From Paraphaeosphaeria minitans (lineage: Eukaryota; Ascomycota; Dothideomycetes; Pleosporales; Didymosphaeriaceae): 64,000 nucleotides of DNA. The stretch lies in NCBI GenBank assembly GCA_015832175.1, contig WJXW01000003.1, positions 1 through 64,000 of the forward strand. Direction: 5' to 3'. The notes under the pieces are model-generated. The model saw only the letters and a program-made list of their open reading frames with translations. It had not been told where the DNA came from and ran no database searches. A program made the position numbers and the translations under genes. The first letter of the stretch is position 1, and the number at the start of each line of letters is the position of its first letter. Positions 20,843-31,920 of the stretch are shown here, in pieces.

Positions 20843-21994
20843 CTAGCGCTACGTATACGCCTCTCTCGCCTTACGCTTATTACGCTTATACGCTGCCACC
20901 TTCTCCTCTAGCGTGGATCTAGGGCGCCCCCCTTTGCCTACACAGCTACTAGATGTGTACCTAGACAGGCCCTACGCTTTGCGTGAGGGCGTTGTTACTA
21001 GAGCCTTACGCTAATCTATAATACTATAATCCCTACTGCTTAGCTAATATCTTACATATTAGAAACTAAGCTTTTGCAGGTACACTGTATAGAGATCTGT
21101 ATAGTATACCCTATAAGGTCTAATAGCGTCTATAATAGTGCTTCCTACGCAATAATTGTATACTATTAGATTCTTTATATCCTCTACATCCTTACCCTAT
21201 ATGCCAATAATAAGCTTCGCGTAGGCGCAACATATATAAGACTCTAGTAGTATATACTACTAGTTAGGAGTATAGTAGATATTACCTTTAGTAGGAGTAC
21301 TAGCTAGGGCTAACATATCCGCCTTCTAATACTTACGTAATAACAGCCCTGTACGCGTTTCTACTCTAATAGAGGAATAAGTTTATAGACTAGCGTTCTT
21401 TTTCTCTTCTTTTTCTTCTTCTCTCTTCTCCTTCTTAACCTTCTTTTTTTCTTCTCCTTCTTCCTCCTCTTCCACTACTTTGGCGGTGGCGGCAGCGGCA
21501 GTAGTGTAGATAAGTAAGATAGCCCTATTATTACCCTTACTTTAGTCTTTAGTATCTACGCGTGTAATAGGCACAGAGCTTTCTACTAAAGGGTTATTAG
21601 GTACGTTAGTCTTACTAGTGTAGTAAGACCTATATAGGTGTAGAGGGCGCTCTTTAACTTTAGAGACTATAGGCGTTAACTATTATAACATTACCCTAGA
21701 CTTCTTAGCTTCCTTAGAGATATCTCTTGTTGTAGGACTCTAGGGCTAGAGCTTAGGGCTAGAGAAGGCGGAGAAGTTAAACTTATTATTATTACTATAG
21801 GGCAGGGAGATGCTAAAGAGCCGTACACCCTCTTCTTCTATAGTAGGTAGTAGGCGTAAGATTGTTAATAGGCAGTAGGTAGGGCGTAAGGGGACTTTAT
21901 TAAGAACGTTAACTATATACTACACGCAGCGCGTTGTCGCAGCTGCTATAAGGTATAGATATAATATAATACTTACTAGACTAGTTTAAGGCAT
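20843..21994 (-). pseudogene. Basic protein with acidic/lysine tracts and a GRPR (AT-hook-like) motif, copy 1
   Basis: A frame of 384 codons from ATG at 21994 matches 57598-58749 in copy 2 exactly in length. The middle has an alanine run, then a highly charged tract of Glu and Lys (about residues 165-200), easily seen as the CTTCTCCTTC text at 21400-21480. A conserved-looking domain of about 150 residues follows (KADMLALASTPTKG...). The C-terminal part carries GKGGRPRSTLEEK, a GRPR core like that of AT-hook proteins, then a Lys/Arg-rich end. DNA binding is plausible. I recognise no family. Trp and Gln codons are converted to TAG by RIP. The end is uncertain because the last TAG may be a former Gln codon. 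Confidence 0.55.
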
Positions 21995-24900
21995 CTCTAA
22001 TATTGTAAATATTATAAGAGGGCATGTTGGCGCACTTTATAAATTACAAGGTAGGCTAAAGAGCTAGTTTCTACACACATAACGCGCAGCTTTACCTCCT
22101 GTTTATTTATTATTAATAAGAGTACTTAGCCTGTATTAGCGCTAAGGAACATTAATAAAAGAACTTAGGTAGTATCTACGCTAGTTAACTATAGAAGCGT
22201 AGTTATACGCTAAGTTTTTTTATTATATTACTAGGCCTAGCCTTGCCTAAATTATTATAGATTACTATCTGTATTTGCGCTGTTACCCCTTACATTATAG
22301 TCTACTAAATCCTAGGCATAGCGCTTATAGCTATATCTAGGGTTTAGGCGCACTAGCCTTAGAAGCTCTTACTCTACTTTTTAACTCTACTACTACGCTC
22401 CTCCTTAATTTATATAGGCTAGCTAGTCCTAGCCAAAGTATACTTAGTAATTAAAACCTATATAAACTAGTTAATATTAAAGCGTAAGGAGGTTACTCTA
22501 ATATAAGCATGCGTGTTAGCACTTTACTAGACTATATTTTCTATATATTACCTTTACCACCTCGCCTAAATTATTGTACATTGCTGTTACCTAGTGCTAA
22601 TTTACGCTGTTTTTTGTTACTCTGTGTTAATTTACTTATTTCTCCTTACTTAGCCTAGTAGAGCGCCTTCTATTAAAGTTAATAAGAGATTACTTTACAT
22701 TTGGCTCTATAAGGTAACTACCCTACTTCTATATCCTTTAGACCCTTACTAAATATAACATCTCTAGTGTAGATAAGCGTAGTAGCAGTAAGAGGTGCAT
22801 ACCTTAATAAGATATTCTAATTACACAGAAAATGGCCCATGCTTACGCCTACTCTTAGGGTGTTACACTCTATCTAGTCCGCTTCTACCGCCTTACTAAT
22901 AAATAGGTGGTATATAAGGGATAGAACTATACTCTTTTATAGATTTCTAAGTATAGGTATTATCCTTTTATAACATTTTACTATGTAGTTATTTTTTTAA
23001 CGTCTAGAGTAGTAGATCTAGCCTCTAAAAAAAACTAAGTACGCTAAGCTTTAAATCTATTATATAGACTTACTTTCTTAAGGGTACTTATTACAGGAGG
23101 CTATAGAAGACTCTATTCTACATTATAGGCTAACTATAACAGTGCGTAAGGCAGAGCGGGTATAGTGTTAAGGTTCTTATAGGTACGTGCATAGGTGTTC
23201 CCTATAGGCTCTAAAGTTTAAGCTGCTAGCCCTAGAGAGCTCTACGTAAACTATTCCCTCTTAATTTGCTATACATAGCGCTAGTTCGCGTTAATCTAGG
23301 CTTTACTTACATAGCCCTCTTTTTCACCTAATCTTATATAGTAAAGCAGCAGTGTGTTCACATCCTTACTATCTATAAGTTAATATAGTAGTAATTTGCG
23401 CTACTTCCTGTTTATTAGCGTTAATTTGTATAAACTAGCGTTAATGTCCCTAATTTACATAATTAGGAGGTCTTACTACCTATACTAGCTCTATTAATTA
23501 TATTATAATACAGCCCCTATGGCTATACTATATCCTTATCCTGTGGACAATAACTTCCCGTCTATAGGGCATGGCTAAACGTCCTTAGATAAGGAATAAG
23601 CAGCACATCTAGATCTTTGCTATCTATAGGGCATACCTATAAGTCCTCTAATAAAGAATAGGTGGCTTATCTAGGTGCTTACTATATATTAGGGTTAGTA
23701 TAGACTTAGTGCTAATTCACGCTGCTTCTTATTAATTCGCGTTAATTCGCGTTAATTTAAGGAACAAGCGGCTTATCTATATTTTTTCTATTTATAGGGC
23801 ATACCTATAAGTCCTCTAATAAAGAATAGGCAGCTTATCTAGGTGCTTACTATATATTGGGGTTAGTACTAACTTAGTGCTAATATACTCTACTTTATGT
23901 TAGTTCGCGTGAATTCGCGTTAAGATAGCCTATTTACCTAAGTGCAAGATGCTTATCTATGTCTTCCTTATCTATAATCTAAAACGTAGTCTCTAGGTAG
24001 AATAGTTTTAATGCTTCTATACAGATCCTTATAATTTATAAGTTAATATAGTGGCAATTTACGCTGCTTCCTGTTAATTCGCGTTAATTGGCGTTAATTT
24101 ACGTTAATTCGCGTTAATTCGTATTACTAGGACCTTTGCTTACAAAGCCCTCTTTCTTATATAATATAGTATAGTGAAGTAGCAGCTTATTCGCATCCAT
24201 AAGTCCACATAGTGGCAATTTGCGCTACTTCTTAGCAATTAGCGTTAATTACTGTTAAGTTAAGGAATAAGTGGCTTATCTAGATTCTTTCTATCTGTGG
24301 GGCATGCCTATAAGTCCTGGTAAGTTACAAGTGGCCTATCCAGGTCCTTACCTTCTATATAATCGCTACAGAATTAGTGCTAATCCACGCTACTTTCTAT
24401 TAATTCGCGTTAATTTACATTAGTTCATGTATATTAGTCCTATCTGTACTGGCTTTAGCCACACAGGTTGGCAGGGAGCTGGCTATAAGTTAATAAACAT
24501 AACAGCGTATCTTAGAGATACGCCCAGCTCTACGTTTATATACTTCTTTTCTTATGTGCTACGCTAGATAGCTGCGCTTAATATAAGAGAAAGTATACTT
24601 ACTTATAAATAACTATTTAAACTAGACATAATTTGTGTATAGTTTAAATGGTTAGTCTAATATAAGTACACAGATTAGCGCTTCGCAGTACTATATCTTA
24701 GAAATTCGCACCCTACTACCTTGCCTAAATTATTATAAATTACTATTACTTAATGCTAGCTTACGTTAAGTTAATTTACCTTAGTTTACGTATTTACTAT
24801 TAGTTTAAATGCTTTAGCAGTGTTATAAGCGTTAATTATATTGGCGCGTAGGTTACAAATATATAGTAGAGTATAAGCATAGGTGCTTAGCGCGTTACTA

Positions 24901-25399
24901 TATCTTCCCTACTTACTACTTTCTATCCTACCTCTTTCTATCTTACCTACTACTTCCTGCTTAAATATATATTAGATAGCTGTCCTTATGAATACTACTA
25001 CTTACTATAACAGTAGCCCCCGTAGCTTTCCTCTAGCCGCTAAAGGTCGCGTCCTTTATAACTTTAGTTACAACCCCCCTAACAAAGCGTATAAATAGCT
25101 CTTTGTACGCCAGCTTACTGTTCCACTACACTTATAAAGCTTATAAACCCCCTATTACAGCGCTAGATAGTTGCTTCCTAATAACACTAGCTATTATAAG
25201 CTAGTCCTAATTGCTCTATCGCTCCTATTTACTATTAGTCTAATTTACTAGATACTCCCCCCTAACACGCTGCCTAATAACGCGTAGCAATGTCTTGTCG
25301 CTACTATCTAGTAATTTACTATAGATCCTAACTATTAGGACACTAATAATAACAACGTTAAAAACCTAAGTAGGGTACCTTCTTTAGCCTAGGAGCCCT
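21995..25399. other. Long non-coding interval with repeated CGCGTTAATT-type modules, copy 1
   Basis: No gene is supported over about 3.4 kb. The stretch is full of short recurring words, notably TTAATTCGCGTTAATTCGCG and TAATTTGCGCTACTTCCT, in several places between 22590 and 24420. The last few hundred bases may hold the promoter and start of the Lys/Gly-tail gene. Confidence 0.5.
23530..24430. repeat. Degenerate tandem modules of about 168 bp, copy 1
   Basis: The string GGGCATRCCTATAAGTCCTC recurs at 23630 and 23798, a 168-bp step, with weaker copies at about 23568 and 24301. Each is followed by a GGCTTATCTAGGTGCTTACT-type segment, a TTAGTGCTAATTCACGCTGC-type segment and CGCGTTAATT runs. 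The same array is at about 60290-61150 in copy 2. Its function is unknown; a replication or transcription control region is conceivable. Confidence 0.6.
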
Positions 25400-26775
25400 C
25401 TTTAAGGTGTACATAGTAGCCCTCTATTTTTACTTCTACCTCTCTACCCACTAAGTAGGTCTACTCCTAACCACTGTCCCGTCTCTCTTCTACGCAGAGC
25501 TAGGCGTCCTAGGCGTTATCTGCCTATATTAGGGTAACAACCTATAACAACTACTACGTAGAATAGAACTACTAATGTAAGTAGGCAGCCCACTAGCAGC
25601 GTAGGAAGGTAGTTAAGCTAGGTCTACTTTACCCTTCTCTAAACGCTAGCTAGGTAGAAGTTAATGCCTATAACAGCATTACGCTAGAAAACAAGCCTAA
25701 CATTACCTAGATCCTTAAGTAAAACATTAGGAAGGAAGATAATAAGGGCAAAAGGTGTAACTTAATAACTATAGCTGCCAGCCTCTATGTAACTGCTACC
25801 TACATACTAAATTACACACAGTTGCTTAGTAATAAGACTATATAGCAACACACTACCACTTTTCTCTCTACCTAGCGTTCTTATAGTAGCCCCTTCCCTA
25901 TCTCTAGCCAGCTAGGGGCATTACTAATAGGCGAAGTAGGTACTATATAGGTAACGTAGGCTGTATTCTACGCACCTAGGAGTATAGTAGATAAAACCTT
26001 TACTACTACGCACTATCTAGTTAAGTACTATAAGTGCTGCGTAGCAGCTATGTATATTAAGTATTACTAGGTAATAGCCTTCTATAGGCGTGCCTATGCT
26101 AATAAAATAGCTAAGCTAGTAGTAGAAGGGGTGCCGCCTAAGTAATATAATAGTAAGGCTATTACTGCGCTTATCTAAATAGTTATACCTCCTAGCTATA
26201 AGCTGCCTACATTAGCGTAGAACATATAGAAGCTACGCCTAAACTAAGCCACTTAGTAGTATAATACCGCTAAAACCCTTAACTAGGGCTTCCTGTGCCT
26301 AATCCCCAGCAATGTTACCTATAAGTAGGTAGAGCAGACGCTACGCATTAGAGAGTAGAACCTCTAGCTAGAGGTAGTAAAGAAGGTTAACCTAAAAGTG
26401 TACTAGATAAGCCAAAGGCTAAGTGCGTAGTTAGGCGTAGACAGGTTAACAGGTAAGCCTATTAGCAATAAGGATACACTACTTATTAAGGCGGTTACAC
26501 CCACACTGCCTACGCAGATAGAAAAAGCCACTAATAGCAAAGAGGAGAGTAAGGAAGGTAAGGAAGGTAAGGAGGGTAAGGAGGGTAAGAAAGGCAAAGG
26601 TAAGAGTAAGGGCAAGAAGGGCAAGAATAGTAGAGATAATAAGGGTAAAAGTAACACTAAGCTTATACTAGCTTACTTACTATAGCTAAGCCTAGTAGAC
26701 ATATTTACACCTTAAAAGTAGTCTTTCTAGCTTAGTATTACTTCCTTTTATAACACATTTAATTACTATTACTAG
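25400..26775 (+). pseudogene. Unknown protein with Lys/Gly-rich tail, copy 1
   Basis: An open-looking plus-strand frame, broken only by TAG/TAA at expected Trp/Gln positions, runs for at least 450 codons to a TAG at 26773-26775. The start is not fixed and may lie upstream. The body is rich in Tyr, Trp and Ser, with no motif I recognise. Near the end, bases 26540-26650 encode repeated KEGKEG units followed by a basic KGKGKSKGKKGK stretch. The leucine/proline-rich frame on the other strand (26403-26657) is only the antisense of this tail. The same gene is at 62155-63529 in copy 2. Confidence 0.5.
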
Positions 26776-26967
26776 GGGTCGTAAATACACTCCTACTTAC
26801 GCTAGACGCGTGCCTAACGCTCTTCTATTCTATTTTAAACCCTAATATGTTTATAAGACAGTCTCTCCCCCTAATTTACCTTACTTGTGCCCTATGCAAT
26901 AGATATAGATTCTTATATTTCCCTTAGTCCTATAGTATATATTACCTACTTTAAACCTTCTATTATT
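26776..26967. promoter_or_regulatory. Intergenic module upstream of unknown gene, repeated at 30318-30780
   Basis: Contains CTTCTATTCTATTTTAAACC (from 26822) and TATATTTCCCTTAGTCCTAT (about 26917), both found again in the same order in 30318-30780, together with the first codons of the gene that follows. It is the probable promoter of the gene at 26968, by position. Confidence 0.5.
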
Positions 26968-28260
26968 ATGTCTATATTGCATTTAAATTAGTATCGCGAA
27001 AGGGGTTCCACTAGCTCCCTAGCTAGGGCAGTCCTACTATAACTCTGTATAGCGCTTAGACATATAGTAGGTCCGCGTTAGCCAGTTAAGGCTAAGAATA
27101 ATCCTTCCCGCCTTATAGTTATTACTAAAATTAACAACACTAATAAAGTGTTACTAGAATATATTAGTACTCTTAAGATCCTAGTCCTTACCTTTAATTA
27201 CTTTAATATTATAACTCTACAGCTCTTTCGCCTTTAGGCACTTATCTTATAGGATCGCCTACGTATCTTAAATAGTAAATTTATTAATACATAAAGCGTC
27301 TTTTAATGGTCTAGTTCTAACCTAGTTAGATACTAGTATTATCCACCTAGGGCAGTAATTAGTAGGGAGAAGGCAGGACTAGCAGTTACCTTTACCCTAT
27401 TTGTTTCTTATCTAAACGCGATAGGACATAACAGTATTCCCTATGTAGGTTGTCTTTTATCTAGTAATAATGGCACATTAATCCTGAAATACTCTGTTTA
27501 ACTTGTTTATTCTATAAGGGATAGCTAAAAGTAATAGCAGTGCTCTTTAAATAGTGTAAATTAAGTTCTAGTGTAGTTCTCTTAGACTTCTAGAATGTTA
27601 TCTGTTAAAGCCAAGTACTCTATAATATCCTACTAGGTCTACCCCTAGTAAGGCTGTAAATAAAGCGTTAGTGGCTTCTTTATATTATTAACTAACACGT
27701 AGTAGAAGAAGATAAAAATCTTCTAAAGCAGTCCTGCGTAGTAGAGGCAAGGGTCCTAGTATGGCTCTAGTAGAGTAAAGGGAACATTAGTCTTATGCTC
27801 CTACATTACTCTCCTATAGGCGTAGCGGGAGGCTTTACTAGTAACATTCTACTATATTCTAGCTATACTTTTTATAGTTACATAGAGATAATATAACTTT
27901 AGATTACCTATAGCAGTTAGTACAGCTACATAGCGTAAAGCCTCTACCTATGTAGACGTGTTACTAAACACTTACAGGATACCTATGTAGGTAACCTAGA
28001 AATTTATAAAGATAAAGGGTGCGCTGGCTATAGCTGCCAATTACTCCTACTTTACTTTTTTGGCCTATTATAACGCTTCCTAGAGTTAATTTGCAAATCT
28101 GCTACTAGTAGGAGTAGACATAAGTATAGGGTCTACGCTGGATTTAGCTGTAATCTTAACTCTTTTAGTGGTGGCTTTAGAGCTATGCGAGTTAGTAGAT
28201 AGTTTAACTACAAATTTATAAGTAAGATAAAGGTTTTAGAATATAGGTGGCACAGAGGGG
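26968..28260 (+). pseudogene. Unknown gene, RIP-damaged (copy 1)
   Basis: From ATG at 26968 a plus-strand frame continues for about 430 codons with TAG/TAA interruptions of the RIP type. The text is protein-like (for example RLIVITKINNTNKV and AIGHNSIPYVGCLLS) with hydrophobic stretches, but I recognise no family. The first 93 codons recur at 63722-64000 in copy 2. The 3' end is not fixed: readable coding continues in another frame from about 28290, so an intron or a separate gene is possible. Confidence 0.4.
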
Positions 28261-28289
28261 AAAAGCTATTAGTAATCTACGCCCTTTAC

Positions 28290-29262
28290 TTACTTACTGT
28301 AACAGCGTATCCTTAATTCTTCGCCTACATTTACAATATAGAGTTTATATTCTTAGCGTAGGTGTTAGTGCACGTTATGGCTTACGGAGGACCTAGTGGT
28401 AATATAGGTACAGCAATAATAGCAATAAGCGTTAGGGATAACACATAGGCCAGGGAAGGCTGGTACTAAGGTTTTAGGAACTATGAATTCTTTGTATTTC
28501 TCTTACAGTAGTGGGTAAAGGTTTCTAAGCTTATTAACACTTTCTTAGATAACGCGCCTCTCTTTACTAGTTATCTCTTGTCTATACTCCTTATTAAACT
28601 AAGAAAACACCTTACTTAGGAGTATTATATATCCATGCAGTACGTAAGTGATAAAGTAATAGGTCTTATTATAGTAGATGTGTTTAGGAGTCTCTATAGT
28701 TAGCGGTAGTGCAAAAGATTTTAATCTATATCTATAGTTTAAATAACGCGGCTAAACTTTAGTGCCAATAGAAGAGGATAAACGCTAGGTAATATTTATT
28801 ATCCTAGGTCGCATTTACACTACACTACGCCATAGCCTACTATTTTTTAATCTTATAGGCTAAGGTGCTTTAGGATAATAGTAGTTTAATTCCCTCCCTT
28901 ATATAAGACGCACATAAGCGGGTTTATAATTAGAAGTCTTTATAGTGTTCTATTCCATAGATAATAGGTTGTCCTACTAAGGCATTTATAAGCAGCTCAC
29001 TAGAGTCTACAGTGCAATAGATATGTAAATAAGTAGAAAAGGGAGAATTTTTGCGCTTCTTACACTCTGTCTATAAGGACTAAGTGCGACAAAGTAATAG
29101 TAAAGAAGAGTTAGATAAAGAGGAAGACACTAGGGTAACTACTATAAAACTGCCTCTAAAACAAAAACAAACATTAAATGTAACTAGCTGTTTAGTAAAG
29201 GATAGAAATTAAAACCTAAAGTGTTAGCTAGTAGATATAACAGTAGAGGTTGTGCTATATAC
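28290..29262 (+). pseudogene. Unknown coding relic in a second frame
   Basis: A plus-strand frame different from the preceding one reads as protein with scattered TAG/TAA codons, including GGPSGNIGTAIIAI after an internal ATG at 28377 and a Gln/Lys-rich end. It could be a second exon of the gene at 26968 or a separate gene. I do not recognise a domain. Confidence 0.35.
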
Positions 29263-29269
29263 ACAAGAC

Positions 29270-30190
29270 ATGAACGCAGGGTTATTATAAGATAATAGAG
29301 AAAAGGAACGTTATTATATATTTATATACAAACTACTAGGGGTAGGCGTTAATATTGCGGGAGGGATAATAAGCTAAGTAATTGCTATAGGTGCAGCTAA
29401 GTGTCTATAAGATTAGAAGATAGTGTTGCAGGTCTAGAGGACAAAACATATATAGGGCCTGCAGTTATTTAGGAAAAAGGTGGAAAGACTCCTAGACATA
29501 GTTAATAGTACTAGACACAATACTATACCTAAAAGTAGCATGGCATTATCGCAAAGCTCTAGTGCTAGTTTCACAGAAAATAGTTTTATAGAAAATAGTT
29601 TTACACAATTTAAGATAGAGAGGTTCTGTTCGCTATATAAGAGCGTAAGGTAAGGATAGGTAGTTAGTATAGTAAGTAAGATACAGCAGCGCTGGATATA
29701 GACAGCACTTTAGTTAGAGTTTAAATTGTTAGAGGCCCTAGTACAGAAAAGGAAGATGCTATTTAGTAGAAGAAAGAAAGGATACGCATTTATAGCAAAA
29801 AAGCTTTTATTCGCTTAAGAATTTAGGATAATAGAAGAGAAAGAACTAAGCGAGGGAACATATCCTATAGCGTAGAGGGAATTTAGTTAGTGCCTAGATG
29901 TGGGAAGAAGATGGTGTCTACTTAAGGCAAGATTTAATATAGGCGTATTTGCGATACTACTATAGAACTCTATATCTAACACCTATATTAAATAAGGCAT
30001 AACAGTTGCGCAGCTCTAACAGTAAATAGACATAGTTACGTAATATAATAATACTGTCTTTAATAGTGCGACAGCTGTGGCGGAAATATATAAGGCGTAT
30101 ATGTTAGATCTAGAGCTGCTAGAGCCCTTATTCCTAGAGATACTTTCTAATAAAGACCTGGCAGATTGTAATTTAGTTATAGGATTTTAA
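29270..30190 (+). pseudogene. Unknown 306-codon gene relic
   Basis: From ATG at 29270 to TAA at 30188-30190 one frame holds with no frameshift, interrupted by TAG/TAA codons at probable Gln/Trp sites. The N-terminal third has a Gly-rich patch (LLGVGVNIAGG). The middle has a Ser-rich stretch with a short internal duplication (ENSFIENSF). The C-terminal half is Leu/Glu-rich and probably helical. I recognise no family. Its frame differs from the relic just upstream, whose last codons overlap its start region. Confidence 0.45.
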
Positions 30191-31920
30191 CTAGTAAGTA
30201 GTTAAAGGCTCCTTAAGGATCTTGGCAATAGGTACGTTATATAGGGAGAGACTTAGCATAATTATTATTCCTTAGTATTATATATATAGGGGTTATTACG
30301 CCCCTTCTCCCCTACATCTTCTATTCTATTTTAAACCCTAATCTGTTTATAAAACAACCTCTCTTCCTAATTTAGTTGGCCTTACTATCCTATTTTGTGT
30401 ACCCTGCCTTATATAGTTATACTTTGTCTCGCTCGCTAATAGCTAAGAGAAATATTAGATATATAGGTTTTATGGCCAGTCTAGGGTAGTAAGCTTTACT
30501 ATTATAGAGGACGTGTTACTAACCTACACATGCGCTTTACTTCTGTTTACATTTTGTCTTTAATATTTACATTACTGTAACTATTCTCCTATATAATTTT
30601 CCCTCCTTGTCTATTAGTAAGTCTTATTCTGGCGAATAGTTACTTGTGTGCCCTATGTGCTATATATAGAGTTAGTAGTTCTTATATTTCCCTTAGTCCC
30701 TATAGTGTGCGTGACTTACTAGTGTAGGTTAAACCTTGTGTTATTGTGTTCACATTATATTTAAATATGTGTCGTTTTATAGCCTCACTGTCCTAGCGTA
30801 CAATTATGTATTCTGTTAACCTAGAAGTTACCTCTGCCAAATTAATAAAACGCGCGATTGTGCGCTTCCTATGTCCACTACGTCCCACTTATGGCGTGGG
30901 TAACACAGATTTTGGAGCAGTTGCAGCCAGTAGGTTACCCCTTAGTTCTACCTTAGCATCTAGTTACTGTTATTGTTTAGTAAAGCTAGGTAATTGTCCT
31001 TTAGGTTTAACACTTAGTGGGCAGTAAGCGGAGCCTATGGCATAACTACTTATAGGGGTATGTATACAACTGCTGGTTAAAGAAATAGACAGCGTTTATA
31101 GAGTAGATACGTTTGCTCTGTCTAGTGTTGTTACATAATTATATTAGGCAGTTTTAGCTAATACCTATTAACCCACTTATCTTATGGTATAAGGAAAGTG
31201 CGCAGAGATATTTCGTAAAGGACTTAGATTATAATTTAGTAATAGTAGGGGCGTAGGCTCTACTAGTAATTTAGGAATTATTCTAAGCTCTTAGTTTTGT
31301 GTGATTATAGATAGCGAATTACTTACACATTGTCTTCTTTATTAGGAAGGTCTCTATCCTACAATATCTATTTAGCATTTACTTGCCTTTTAAATATACC
31401 TACATAATAGTGGGTGTCTAGAGATGTATTAATTAAATACTTACTTAATAGGAATAAGGGTTCTCTATGCGCATTTATTAGTGTGGCTAGTGACAGTTTG
31501 TGGCGCTTAGTTTTAGTGACCTTCCTTATCTAAGGTTTAAATTTAGGCTTTCTAACTTGGCTGCCATTAGATAATTATAGTGACATGTTTGTTAGTTTAA
31601 TGGATATAGGTGTTAGGTTAATAGAACTATACCTAGTGTTGTGGGGTAAGGAAAGACGCAACTCGATTGTAACTAATTAGTAAGCATTTCTTGGCAGCTA
31701 CGCAGCCTAATATAGAAATATAAGAGAATTAAATTCAAAAGCGCATATCTGTACTTACATGCCTATAATTTAATCTATAGATTGCCTACAATTAACTGTA
31801 TCCAAGTATATAGATAAGAGCGGGAAATAGGGTTTATATCTTCTGTGTTTATTTTTTTAATAAGTAGAGAAGATGTGGTAAGATAGAGAAAAGATTGCTA
31901 AAGAAACCTTTAAATATATA
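30191..31920. other. Mixed interval: duplicated promoter module and possible coding relic
   Basis: 30318-30780 is a second, expanded copy of the module upstream of the gene at 26968, extending into that gene's first codons (about 30745-30775). From 30.8 to 31.9 kb RIP is lighter. The minus strand reads as protein in places (for example about 31300-31830), in a different frame from the large gene to the right, so it could be a 3' exon or a separate relic. The plus-strand open frame at 30806-31027 has no supporting feature. Confidence 0.35.

Noticed and set aside
26403..26657. Leucine/proline-rich 'membrane protein' on the minus strand, also at 63157-63411
   Set aside because: It is the antisense of the Lys/Gly-rich tail of the plus-strand gene. 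The repeated LPFLPSLP text comes from GGTAAGGAGGGTAAGG.
30806..31027. 73-codon plus-strand frame, and the 61-codon plus-strand frame at 31940-32125
   Set aside because: No motif or conserved partner. The second overlaps the C-terminal end of the large minus-strand gene and is its shadow. The first lies in a region where neither strand is convincing.
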